DNA of 17,358 nucleotides from Pseudonocardiales bacterium. GTDB lineage: Bacteria > Actinomycetota > Actinomycetes > Mycobacteriales > Jatrophihabitantaceae. Positions 1 to 7,387 of this stretch are shown here, one piece after another. The first letter of the stretch is position 1. Each line of letters opens with the position of its first letter. Under the pieces are notes generated by a model. The model was not told the DNA's origin. It made no database searches and saw only the letters and a program-made list of their open reading frames with translations. The translations under genes and the position numbers were made by a program. Where the stretch lies: assembly GCA_030840415.1 (NCBI GenBank), contig JAVEEO010000346.1, positions 1-17,358 of the forward strand. Reading direction: 5' to 3'.

Positions 1-344
1 CGCTGGGCGAGCCGTGGGACAGCGCGGATTGGGAGGCCGATCCGGACTGGGACCTCACCTCGGCCGCCGGGGACAGCCCCGAGCAGCTCTACACGCTCTG
101 GGACGAGACCGTCGCCCGGTCCCGGGCGACGCTGCGGGCCGCCCTGGCCGACGGCGGCCTCGAGCAGTTGGTGCACCTGTCCTGGCCCGGCCTCGGCCGG
201 CTCAGCCTGCGGCGCCTGGTCTGCGACCTGATCGAGGAGTACGGCCGGCACACCGGTCACGCCGACCTGCTGCGCGAGGCGGTGGACGGCCGGGTCGGTG
301 AGGACCCGCCGCCCGGCTGGCACCCCGTCGGGGCACCAGCCTGA
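1..344 (+). CDS. DinB / DUF664 family protein, 3' part
   Basis: The gene enters from the left edge (frame starts at base 3) and ends at TGA 342-344, leaving 113 residues. The visible part has a Trp/Asp-rich stretch (LGEPWDSADWEADPDWDL), a helix with WDETVARSRATL, and the C-terminal signature EEYGRHTGHADLLREAVDG. That signature is characteristic of DUF664/DinB-like four-helix proteins of Actinobacteria, and the last helix carries a conserved His of the metal site (HTGHADLLRE). Family members include thiol-dependent transferases and uncharacterised DinB proteins; the particular reaction cannot be told from this fragment. The gene converges on the protease at 357-1307 with only 12 bp between the stop codons. 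The first part and the start codon lie outside the window. Confidence 0.85.
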   Translation, partial: LGEPWDSADWEADPDWDLTSAAGDSPEQLYTLWDETVARSRATLRAALADGGLEQLVHLSWPGLGRLSLRRLVCDLIEEYGRHTGHADLLREAVDGRVGEDPPPGWHPVGAPA

Positions 345-356
345 CGACGATCGGCC

Positions 357-1307
357 CTAGGGCTTGGGAAGCAGGCAGCCGGCCTTGTTCAGGTCGAGGC
401 TGTTGTGCCGGGTCAGGCAGGTGGTGATCCAGTACGTCTGCTGGCCGTAACCCTCGCCCTTGATGGCCGTCACGTTGCCATCGGAGTCGACCTCGCACGG
501 ATTGTTCAGCGTGCAGGACTGGCCGTCCTCGTTGGCGGTGTTGTTGATGCCGACGATCTTCCGGCTGTGATCGTCGACGATCGGCGAGCCCGACGTACCG
601 CCGATGAGCTGGCAATCGGAGCTCGGGGGGTTCTGGTAGCGGATCGAGTCGTGCCAGGTCCAGATGGCCTCGTGCAGTGAGGGAACGAAGCCGCTGATCG
701 CGCAGGGGTAGATGATCTTCCAGTACCCGGCGGGGATCGAGACCGCATCCCCGGCCGCCGGGGGGCTCGAGGCGATGGTCAGCGCCGTGAGGCCGGTGCT
801 GTGCTTGATCTGGGCGAAGGTCCTGGTCAGCCGGTACACGCTGATGTCGGTGCCCGTCATGGTGGCGTAGAGCAGCCGGTCGGTCCGCACCGTGGCCACC
901 GCCTGGCCCCGGGCGTTGAGCAGCTTGCCGGTGCGGGAGCTGGGCAGGTTGAGCAACACCTGGTTGGGCAGGATGAAGCCGCCCTCCCAGCAGTGGCCGT
1001 TGGTGAGCATCAGCGCCCGGTCGGTGGGCTTGGACGAGGGGTAGCGGGCCAGGCTGGCCGAGCAGGTATCCAGCGAGATCGTCGAGGCAAGGCTGACGGC
1101 ATGCGGCGTGCGCCCGGCCCGGTGGCGGCTGGCCGGAGCAGCGGCATGCGCCGTCGTCGCAGCCGTCGCACGGACCGCCACAGAGGCGGCCGGCGGGGCC
1201 GGAGCAGCGGCTGCGGTCGAGACCGTCACGCTGGTCGCCGCGATCGCGGTGGCGCCGGCGACCAGCAACCGGAACTGGCGCGGGCTGATGTGCGGGAGGA
1301 AAGACAT
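357..1307 (-). CDS. Secreted trypsin-like serine protease (paralogue 1)
   Basis: A 316-aa protein with an N-terminal export signal (residues about 1-36: Arg-containing n-region, Ala-rich hydrophobic core, AAAAPAPP exit) and an Ala-rich spacer to about residue 70. The chymotrypsin-fold catalytic triad is readable: His105 in LTNGHC, Asp154 in MTGTDISVYRL, and Ser241 in GGTSGSPIV. Eight cysteines after the signal (82, 106, 202, 232, 265, 271, 297, 311) suggest a disulfide-stabilised extracellular enzyme with a short Cys-containing C-terminal extension. The ATG start has a GGAG motif about 7 nt upstream. A close paralogue with the same triad and Cys pattern lies at 10504-11409. Substrate unknown; an extracellular endopeptidase role is inferred from family S1. 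Confidence 0.9.
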   Translation of the reverse strand: MSFLPHISPRQFRLLVAGATAIAATSVTVSTAAAAPAPPAASVAVRATAATTAHAAAPASRHRAGRTPHAVSLASTISLDTCSASLARYPSSKPTDRALMLTNGHCWEGGFILPNQVLLNLPSSRTGKLLNARGQAVATVRTDRLLYATMTGTDISVYRLTRTFAQIKHSTGLTALTIASSPPAAGDAVSIPAGYWKIIYPCAISGFVPSLHEAIWTWHDSIRYQNPPSSDCQLIGGTSGSPIVDDHSRKIVGINNTANEDGQSCTLNNPCEVDSDGNVTAIKGEGYGQQTYWITTCLTRHNSLDLNKAGCLLPKP

Positions 1308-1433
1308 GGGGCAGCTCCGACCTGGCTGGGTGATGACTGCTACGGCCCCAGTTTCGGTTGATCGCGTCCTTGCCGGCCACCGCCATCGTGCCGCTCGGTC
1401 CCCGCCGCCGGGCCGGCACCTGCCTACCGGCCG

Positions 1434-1607
1434 CTACTCCCGGTCCCGGCCGCGCAGGATGTTCAGGAACTTCGAGCCGTAACCGGGGCCCTGCACGTTC
1501 TCGTACAGGTAGGCGGAGTCCGCCTCGACGTCGTCGGCGCGCCGGGCCCACCGCGACAGCAAGTAGATCACGACCACCACGCCGACCAGCACCACCAACC
1601 AGAACAC
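1434..1607 (-). CDS. Small single-pass membrane protein, 57 aa
   Basis: The frame is open further upstream, but the GTG at 1607 is chosen. AGAAGAGG lies about 8 nt before it, and an earlier start would run into the promoter of the divergent metallopeptidase gene. The product begins with a hydrophobic helix (FWLVVLVGVVVVIYLLSRW, residues 2-20) followed by ARR, which suggests an N-out/C-in single-pass protein. The 35-residue charged tail contains a Tyr/Gly-rich stretch (YLYENVQGPGYGSKFLNIL). No known family recognised. It lies between two secreted peptidases, so a role at the cell envelope is possible, but nothing in the sequence shows it. Confidence 0.65.
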   Translation of the reverse strand: MFWLVVLVGVVVVIYLLSRWARRADDVEADSAYLYENVQGPGYGSKFLNILRGRDRE

Positions 1608-1700
1608 GTCGCTGACCTCTTCTCGATGTGGCCGGGTGAGGGTTTCAGTATGCGCCGCCGGCGGCAGCCGCGCGGCCGGTCGGCAGCCGGCGCCCGGACG

Positions 1701-1730
1701 TTGACGCAACCGGTAACGGGGAGTTATGTG
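1701..1730 (+). promoter_or_regulatory. Likely promoter of the M1 peptidase gene, leaderless
   Basis: TTGACG at 1701-1706 is followed after 17 bp by TTATGT (1724-1729; alternatively TATGTG 1725-1730). The ATG at 1738 lies 7-8 bp beyond the -10 box, where transcription would begin, so the mRNA could start at or next to the start codon. The in-frame ATG at 1726 falls inside the proposed -10 box. Inference from spacing only. Confidence 0.4.
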
Positions 1731-1737
1731 CTGTCCT

Positions 1738-3534
1738 ATGACCGGTCCAGCGAGATTGCTCATCGTCGCAACCAGCGTGACCCTGGCGGCGAGTTCGGTG
1801 GCCGGCGGCATCGCCGCGGCGAACACGGCCGCCGCTCATCCCGCGCGCTGCTCGTCCGGCGCGCACACCCTGTCGCACTACGGCGACCAGGTGTATCCCG
1901 AGACCGGCAACGGCGGGTACCGCAGCCTGCACACCGATGTCCACCTCGTCTACGACGCGCCGACCAACCGGTTCCTGGCCGGCACGCACGTCGAGCTGAC
2001 CGACCGGGCCACCCAGTGCCTGACCGACTTCAGCCTGGACCTGGAACGCACCTCGGCCGACCCGGTGGCCGGTCCGGACCTGACGGTGTCGTCGGTGTCG
2101 GTGAACGGCCAGCACGCCCGGTTCCGCTTCGTCCAGCCCACCTATCCGGGCGACCCGAAGGGGCAGGACGATCCGGATCCGCGTGCCCACCAGGCCGGTC
2201 AGCAGAACCCGGTCGGCGGCCCGCTGCACAATCCGCTGCCGCCGGCCTGCGAACCGCAACTGACCGGCGACTCGCCGAACGCCCAGGACGGCCAGCCGTG
2301 CCCGGCGAACAAGCTGGTCGTCATCCCGTCCCGGCCGATCCGCACCGGCGCCACGTTCGTGGTGACGGTCTACTACAAGGGCCGGCCCGGCACCCATCTG
2401 GACGGCGACGGCTCGACCGAAGGGTGGTTCCGATCCACCACACCGGCCGGTGACGGCGGCTTCGTGACCACCGAGCCGGTCGGCACGCAAGCCTGGATGC
2501 CGCTGAACAACCATCCCAGCGCCAAGCCCACCTACGACTTCTACGACACCGTCAACGCCGGCAGGACCGCGATCGCCAACGGCATCCTGCTCTCGCGACG
2601 GCACAACCAGCCCGATGCCAGGTTCCCGGCCGGCTCGACCACCTGGCACTGGCGGATGGCCTCGCCCACGGCCAGCTACCTGGTGGAGAACAGCATCGGC
2701 TCCTACGACCTCACCGAACGCACCGCCGCCAACGGCATCCGCTTCTACCAGGCGCAGTCCAGTTCACTCAGTCCGGCGCAAAAGAAGGCCAATCGCGCGA
2801 TCATGGCCGAGCAGCCGGACATCACCGCCTTCCAGAGCCACTTCAACGGGCCATTTCCCTTCAGTTCCAACGGTATCCTGATCGGCACCCCGGATGCCGG
2901 CTTCGAGGAAGAGATGCAGGCGATGATCACCTTCGCCAGCGGCAGCATCGACCTGGACACCCTCTACCACGAGAACATGCACCAGTGGTGGGGCGACAAC
3001 GTCACCGAGGCCAACTACGACCTGACCTTCTTCAAGGAGGGCATGGCTACCCTGGGCGAGTACCTCTTCGATGCCCGGACGGCAGGCGCGAGCGGTGGGC
3101 CGGCCGCCTTCCAGGCCAGCCTGGTGAAGCGGTTCAACGCCAACTACGCCCGGCCCGCGGCGTTCTGGCGCAACGCCCCGTCCAAGCCCACCGCGTACAA
3201 CCTGTTCAGCGGCTCGTCGACCTACGCCCGGCCGGGCACCGCATACCTGGCGTTGCGCCAGATCCTCGGCACGTCCCGGTTCAACCAGGCACTGCAACAG
3301 ATCCAGCGCCAGTACGGCGGTGCCACCATCGACGAGCGGCAGTTCGAAGCGGCCTTCGCCCGGTGGCTGCCCAACCGTAGTGAGGATTGCCGCGACAAAC
3401 TCGGCCAGTTCTTCACCCAGTGGTTCGACACCGGCTACCCGACGGCCAGCGGTGCGACCAAGCCGAGCATCACCGGACCCGGCCTGGCCGGCGGCGGCTT
3501 CTACGACGAGGACGGCGACTGCGACGACGACTAG
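1738..3534 (+). CDS. Secreted M1-family zinc metallopeptidase
   Basis: A 598-aa protein. The start at 1738 is preferred because 1726 lies inside the proposed -10 box; the only GGAG-like motif is 2-3 nt from 1726 and so too close. Residues about 1-34 form a signal peptide (RLLIVATSVTLAASSVAGG, then Ala-rich). Zinc site: HENMH at 411-415, with the third ligand Glu434 in FFKEGMATLGEY. GFEEEMQAM at about 388-396 takes the place of the GAMEN substrate-binding motif. A Tyr in STYARPGTAY matches the catalytic Tyr position of M1 enzymes. The N-terminal beta-domain is followed by a thermolysin-like catalytic domain; the large C-terminal domain of classic aminopeptidase N is missing, as in shorter M1 proteins. 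The C-terminus is very acidic (DEDGDCDDD). Likely an extracellular aminopeptidase; the substrate is unknown. Confidence 0.88.
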   Translation: MTGPARLLIVATSVTLAASSVAGGIAAANTAAAHPARCSSGAHTLSHYGDQVYPETGNGGYRSLHTDVHLVYDAPTNRFLAGTHVELTDRATQCLTDFSLDLERTSADPVAGPDLTVSSVSVNGQHARFRFVQPTYPGDPKGQDDPDPRAHQAGQQNPVGGPLHNPLPPACEPQLTGDSPNAQDGQPCPANKLVVIPSRPIRTGATFVVTVYYKGRPGTHLDGDGSTEGWFRSTTPAGDGGFVTTEPVGTQAWMPLNNHPSAKPTYDFYDTVNAGRTAIANGILLSRRHNQPDARFPAGSTTWHWRMASPTASYLVENSIGSYDLTERTAANGIRFYQAQSSSLSPAQKKANRAIMAEQPDITAFQSHFNGPFPFSSNGILIGTPDAGFEEEMQAMITFASGSIDLDTLYHENMHQWWGDNVTEANYDLTFFKEGMATLGEYLFDARTAGASGGPAAFQASLVKRFNANYARPAAFWRNAPSKPTAYNLFSGSSTYARPGTAYLALRQILGTSRFNQALQQIQRQYGGATIDERQFEAAFARWLPNRSEDCRDKLGQFFTQWFDTGYPTASGATKPSITGPGLAGGGFYDEDGDCDDD

Positions 3535-3535
3535 T

Positions 3536-3559
3536 CCCGGTCAGCGTGGGCCGACCGGG
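3536..3559. terminator. Hairpin between convergent genes
   Basis: A perfect 7-bp stem, CCCGGTC (3536-3542) with GACCGGG (3553-3559), and a 10-nt loop. It begins one base after the metallopeptidase stop and ends three bases before the AlkZ-like gene's stop. It can serve both strands. No T-run is present, which is usual in high-GC actinobacteria. Confidence 0.55.
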
Positions 3560-3562
3560 CGC

Positions 3563-4666
3563 TCAGCCGTCCGTCGAGAGGCCGACCATGCCGCCGAGAA
3601 AGCGCTCGACATCGGCGCGCTCCCGATCGAGTTCCTGCCGATGCCGGCGGGTGAATCGCTCGAACGTCGTGATCCTGATGGTGGCCAGCTTGCCGGATCG
3701 GGTGGACCTCTCCAGCCGCCAGCTGCCGATCACCCGGCCGTCGCACACCACGCTGGCCTTGATGATCCCGCCGACGTAGACCTGGCCGACCCGCGTTTCA
3801 TCGAGCATGGCGCTGCGGTCGCGGTAGCCGATCAGGTAGTTGTCGAACATCGGCAGCAACCGCAGCACCGGCACCGGTTCGACCGTTCCCAGCGTCCAGC
3901 CGCGCCGGCCGTCGAAGGCGACCTCGGTCAGCTCGTCCCGGATCGCTCCGATCGCCGCGCCGGACGGCAGTCCCGACCAGGCGGTGAAGTCGGCGGCGGT
4001 GGCCGGTGCGAACGCGCGGAAGTACCGGCGGGCCAGCTCGGCCATCGGATCGATCGGGGGCGCCACGTCCGGCACCCAGTCCTCGATCAGGGCGAAGGTC
4101 GCGTCGCGGCCCCGGTCGCCGGCTCGGCAGGTCACGCCGCGACAGCTCAGCGCCATCAGCAGGTGGGTGGCCGCCTGCGGATCGTCGGCCAACCGGATGC
4201 CCCGCTCGGCCAGCTCGGCGGCGAGCTCCTGCCGGGTCAGCTGCCGGTCGGCGAGCACCTCGCGGGTCAGCGGGACCGCCTCGTCGAGAAGCGGCCGGTC
4301 GATGCCCAGCTGCCGCCAGCGGACGGTTGCGAACCGGCGTTCGATCATCGGCCCGAACAGGGCGACCAGCCAGCGCAGGTCCTCGGCTGCCACCAGGTGC
4401 ACCGTGGCGCGCATCAGCCAGGTCCGCACCACGCTCGCCTCGGTTGCCCCGGCCCGGATCACGTCCGCTTCGTCCACCGCGCCGGAGCGGGCCCGTACGC
4501 CGAGCCGGGCCGCGGCGGCGTCCTGGGCCTGCAGTCCCAGCGCCGATGCCGCCACCTGGGCGGGAGTGCCGGTGCCTCGGCGGGCCAGGCCCTGCCGGGT
4601 CATCCGCTCTAGGAGGAAGTTCACGCCAGCAGTATCGAACACCCTCAGCGCAGGGATCGCGCTCAC
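3563..4666 (-). CDS. Winged-helix DNA-binding protein, AlkZ-like DNA glycosylase family (HTH_42)
   Basis: A 367-aa protein of the HTH_42 (PF06224) type. The family signature GLQAQ is at residues 44-48 and gives Gln46-x-Gln48, the Q-phi-Q pair that is catalytic in Streptomyces AlkZ, which unhooks alkylated and crosslinked bases. Other family-like segments are RTWLMRATVHLVAAEDLRWL, the acidic QLTRQELAAEL winged-helix region, and LRLLPMFDNYLIGYRDR near the C-terminus. GTG 4666 is used as the start; its ribosome-binding site is poor, and GTG 4642 (VFDTAG) is an alternative. The 5' end is duplicated at 10241-10426 on the far side of the island, so this gene is the probable integration target and may have received its present 5' end from the element. 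A role in base-excision repair is inferred from the family. Confidence 0.82.
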   Translation of the reverse strand: MSAIPALRVFDTAGVNFLLERMTRQGLARRGTGTPAQVAASALGLQAQDAAAARLGVRARSGAVDEADVIRAGATEASVVRTWLMRATVHLVAAEDLRWLVALFGPMIERRFATVRWRQLGIDRPLLDEAVPLTREVLADRQLTRQELAAELAERGIRLADDPQAATHLLMALSCRGVTCRAGDRGRDATFALIEDWVPDVAPPIDPMAELARRYFRAFAPATAADFTAWSGLPSGAAIGAIRDELTEVAFDGRRGWTLGTVEPVPVLRLLPMFDNYLIGYRDRSAMLDETRVGQVYVGGIIKASVVCDGRVIGSWRLERSTRSGKLATIRITTFERFTRRHRQELDRERADVERFLGGMVGLSTDG

Positions 4667-4684
4667 CCTGCCGCCGGTCCTCAG
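4473..4684. repeat. Left copy of direct repeat bounding the island (5' end of the AlkZ-like gene)
   Basis: This segment matches 10241-10426 in the same orientation. Over the first ~170 bp I count about five substitutions and one single-base indel. The left copy then has about 26 extra bases (4641-4666) before both copies share CCGCCGGTC and then diverge. It lies inside the intact gene, which reads through it without a frame break. Confidence 0.85.
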
Positions 4685-5027
4685 CTTGCTAACGCGGACT
4701 CCGAGTGTCTCCGGTCACACACGGCCTGCCGCTGATGGCTGACTCTCTGGTACGACGTAAGTGTCGTCAGTCAGGCCTGCGTCATATCAGGACGACTGTC
4801 TTGAGTCACGCTTTGGCACCGGATCAGGGCCTTGACATCTGAGGCGATCGGACGGGTGGTCGGTGCAGCTTCCGGGGTCGGCCTACAGACCAACCTGCCG
4901 GGACCTGCTGCACTACGTCTGCGATTCCGCGTTTCGCCATCAGCAGCCTAAGTCTCTTTGCGCTAGCCTTGCATACTCCTAGGACCAAATCGCGGTCCAC
5001 TGAAGCCCGAAGGGGAGCTGCTGCTAA
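4685..5027. other. Intergenic left border of island with inverted repeats
   Basis: No convincing gene is present. Dyads are present: ACGAC (4752-4756) with GTCGT (4763-4767), GTCGTC (4763-4768) with GACGAC (4791-4796), the 8-bp palindrome CAGGCCTG (4772-4779), and GGACC (4982-4986) with GGTCC (4994-4998) just before the methyltransferase. The last could be an operator. AAGGGGAG at 5010-5017 is the methyltransferase ribosome-binding site. A TTGACA at 4832 has no matching -10 box. The rest is unexplained. Confidence 0.45.
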
Positions 5028-6305
5028 ATGCACCCCTCCTTAACGACCGAATACTTTGAGTCCTGGACCCAAGATCGAACGATCGCCTCATGGGGAACGA
5101 ATGACGGTTCCAAGCCGTTGGCCTTTCAGACGTGGCATCACTTCAAGGAGGCATTCCCCCCTGAATTGGTGTATAGGGCGATAACCACCTCCAGCTCAGG
5201 CGTCAATCGATGCCTGGACCCGTTCGGCGGTTCGGGAACCACAGCACTGACGTGTCAGATGCTGGGAATCGACTCCGCGACGATCGAGGTAAATCCTTTC
5301 TTGGCGGATGTTATTCGCTCAAAACTAGCGTATTATGATATAGATCTACTCATAAGCTCTCTAGCGACGATTCGGCGAAGAGCCCGGCACGGCGCTGCGG
5401 CTGAGCCTTCGACCCCCCTCCCGCCGACTTTTATCGAACCTGGCGTAAATGGCCGGTGGCTTTTCAACCGTGAGATTGCTGAACACATTAGCGCTTTGTT
5501 GACGGCTATCGCTTCGGTCGATCATCCCGACATCAGACGACTTTTTCGAGTGGTAGTTGGCGGAATGCTTGTCGAACTAAGTAACGTGCGAGTAAATGGC
5601 AAAGGCAGACGATACCGATCTAACTGGCGAATTAGTGGTGCTGTTCGGGAGAATGTTGACCGACTGTTCGCAGTAAGAGCCGAACGGGCTATCACTGACA
5701 TACAGCGCTTTGCGCCCCGACCTCGTGTCATCTGTGACGTCATAGACGGCGATTCACGGTTGTCAATCCCCAAAGAACAGTTTGACTTGGCGGTGTTCTC
5801 GCCTCCGTATCCAAACTCATTCGACTACACCGATGTATATAACATTGAACTTTGGATGCTGGGCTACCTTCAGGACGCCGGCGCAAATCGTGATTTACGC
5901 ACCTCAACTCTAAGTTCCCACGTTCAAATAAAACGCCAGTTTAGTGACCCCCCTTCAGGTTCTTCAGTTCTCGAAGAGATGACTGAACGACTCCGTAATA
6001 TGAGGGAAGAATTATGGAGCCCGTGGATTCCAGAAATGGTTGGCGGATACTTCGCGGACTTAGTCTTGGTATTGGAAGGACTCCATGCTGCCCTGGCAGA
6101 TGGCAACGAGTGCTGGATAGTCGTAGGCGACAGTAGCTACCGTGATGTGAGGGTACCCGTGGCAGACGTTCTTGCAGAACTCCTTTCTGCACGCGGTTGG
6201 CGCGTTAAGGATTCCACTCCCTTCCGTCACATGAAAGCATCGGCCCAACAGGGATGGCGACCGATGCTAGCCGAGTCACTACTAATTCTGGAGCGAATAG
6301 CTTAA
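5028..6305 (+). CDS. DNA methyltransferase, amino-group (N4-cytosine or N6-adenine) type
   Basis: A 425-aa protein. Motif X-like KEAF at about 40-43 is followed by the SAM-binding motif I DPFGGSGTT (64-72), an acidic motif II position in IEVNP (86-90), a ~165-residue middle region that probably includes the target-recognition part, and then the catalytic motif IV SPPY (258-261) in SPPYPNSFDYTDVYNIELW. Motif order X-I-TRD-IV is that of the alpha group. SPPY is most often seen in N4-cytosine enzymes, though adenine cannot be excluded. ATG 5028 has AAGGGGAG 10 nt upstream. The gene is tail to tail with the nuclease gene and overlaps it by 4 bp. Codon use is far less GC-biased than in the flanks. 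It may protect host DNA from the neighbouring nuclease, or be a solitary enzyme carried on the island; sequence alone does not decide. Confidence 0.85.
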   Translation: MHPSLTTEYFESWTQDRTIASWGTNDGSKPLAFQTWHHFKEAFPPELVYRAITTSSSGVNRCLDPFGGSGTTALTCQMLGIDSATIEVNPFLADVIRSKLAYYDIDLLISSLATIRRRARHGAAAEPSTPLPPTFIEPGVNGRWLFNREIAEHISALLTAIASVDHPDIRRLFRVVVGGMLVELSNVRVNGKGRRYRSNWRISGAVRENVDRLFAVRAERAITDIQRFAPRPRVICDVIDGDSRLSIPKEQFDLAVFSPPYPNSFDYTDVYNIELWMLGYLQDAGANRDLRTSTLSSHVQIKRQFSDPPSGSSVLEEMTERLRNMREELWSPWIPEMVGGYFADLVLVLEGLHAALADGNECWIVVGDSSYRDVRVPVADVLAELLSARGWRVKDSTPFRHMKASAQQGWRPMLAESLLILERIA

Positions 6306-7387
6306 TCATCAATCGCTTGCGACACTAAGTGCGCCCTGTAGTCCTTGAGGTTTGAAAAGAGGTACCAGTAGCCGAGTGTCACATCTAGCTGTTTTGCCTT
6401 GCGCTGACATGCGGCAGAATATGCAGTCTTAGTTTCCAGATGCGATGGGCGCATATCAAAACAGCACAAAGCAGCAGCAAGAGACTTACGTTCGGCTGCG
6501 TAAGCATAAGCTTGGTCAACACCATCATTTATCCATCGCGAAGTCTTCCTAGGACTATATGGCCCGCCAGCAACGCCGAAATCGCGAAGCACCTTCAACT
6601 CGATGACAACATGTCTATGAAATGAGCCCGATTCGCCGGGTCCTTCGATCTCGATATCTAGCCTACCGCTCACTTGGTGCTGTTCAGGCCGAATGGTGCA
6701 GTCGGTGAACTTTGTATTCAGCGCAGTTATCAAATGCATTTGGATCAGCAACTCGGCATCCTCAACCACCCAACCCGCAGACGCCTTAGACCATAGCTTG
6801 CCTTTTGGACCCTGTGCGATTGGAGTTATAAGCACCGTTTCATAGACACGATCCACGACAGCAAATACGTCCTCAACGCTTACAATCGGGTTGACCAAGG
6901 GCAGGACCACGCAACCATCAGCCTGCTCCAGACCGGCAGGATAAAAACGAACTCCCAGCTCACCTACCCGCGGGTCATAAATCACTGCAGGAACCGACCC
7001 TAGCTTATGCTCATCGGTGACGAGGTCAAAGAGTTCCGCGTCCTCACAGGGCCCGTACTCATAGCCCACTCCTACGTTGGCTACTGCACTTACAAACCAC
7101 AGCTTGCCACCAAGGGCAGTACGCCCATTGTCTAACATTGGATGCTTAGTTACCTGCTCCGACGACAGAGACGCTGGAGTATTGGGGTGAAGCAAAAATA
7201 TGGCTGGGCGGGCAATAGTATCAGATGGAGCGTTAATTTCACGCAGTCGCGTTCGTACCACCCTAGTGACCGCCCGCAAGAATCGGACGTCATCCGACTG
7301 AGTCTCGTCGTTCCCTGCACCCTGATACTTTGAGTGAGCGTTACGGATATCCTCATCCGAAAAGAGCCCACTAATCGCGTCAGGCAA
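6302..7387 (-). CDS. PD-(D/E)XK nuclease-domain protein, putative effector of the ABC-three-component system
   Basis: A 361-aa protein starting at TTG 7387, with AGGA about 8 nt upstream and the start overlapping the preceding gene by 8 bp. The C-terminal part carries a readable PD-(D/E)XK core: an Asp in SGRLDIEIEG (Asp244), then Glu263-x-Lys265 in VVIELKVL, and Gln292 in VDQAYAYAAE, the Q-x3-Y motif of RecB-, Mrr- and Cas4-like nucleases. The N-terminal ~200 residues (with LLHPNTPAS, KLWFVSAVANVGVGYEYG, AVIYDPRVGELGVRFYP) match nothing I recognise and may bind the ATPase complex or sense a ligand. As the last gene of the ATPase operon it sits where Lamassu/ABC-3C systems keep their toxic effector. 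Known effectors generally have the nuclease first and the coupling domain last; here the nuclease is last. Confidence 0.72.
   Translation of the reverse strand: MPDAISGLFSDEDIRNAHSKYQGAGNDETQSDDVRFLRAVTRVVRTRLREINAPSDTIARPAIFLLHPNTPASLSSEQVTKHPMLDNGRTALGGKLWFVSAVANVGVGYEYGPCEDAELFDLVTDEHKLGSVPAVIYDPRVGELGVRFYPAGLEQADGCVVLPLVNPIVSVEDVFAVVDRVYETVLITPIAQGPKGKLWSKASAGWVVEDAELLIQMHLITALNTKFTDCTIRPEQHQVSGRLDIEIEGPGESGSFHRHVVIELKVLRDFGVAGGPYSPRKTSRWINDGVDQAYAYAAERKSLAAALCCFDMRPSHLETKTAYSAACQRKAKQLDVTLGYWYLFSNLKDYRAHLVSQAIDD

Noticed and set aside
202..1551. 449-codon open frame on the minus strand overlapping protease 1
   Set aside because: It is in a different frame from the protease and shows the Arg/Pro/Gly-rich composition of a high-GC shadow frame, while the protease frame has a signal peptide and complete catalytic triad.
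3320..4612. 430-codon open frame on the plus strand across the AlkZ-like gene
   Set aside because: Shadow of the minus-strand gene; repetitive Arg/Gly/Pro composition and no domain.
4832..4860. Perfect TTGACA as a promoter for the methyltransferase
   Set aside because: No acceptable -10 box at 16-19 bp, and it is nearly 200 bp from the start codon.
4824..5033. Open frame of 69 codons on the minus strand upstream of the methyltransferase
   Set aside because: It overlaps the methyltransferase start and ribosome-binding site, has no ribosome-binding site I can see, and its product has no recognisable domain; it looks like chance.
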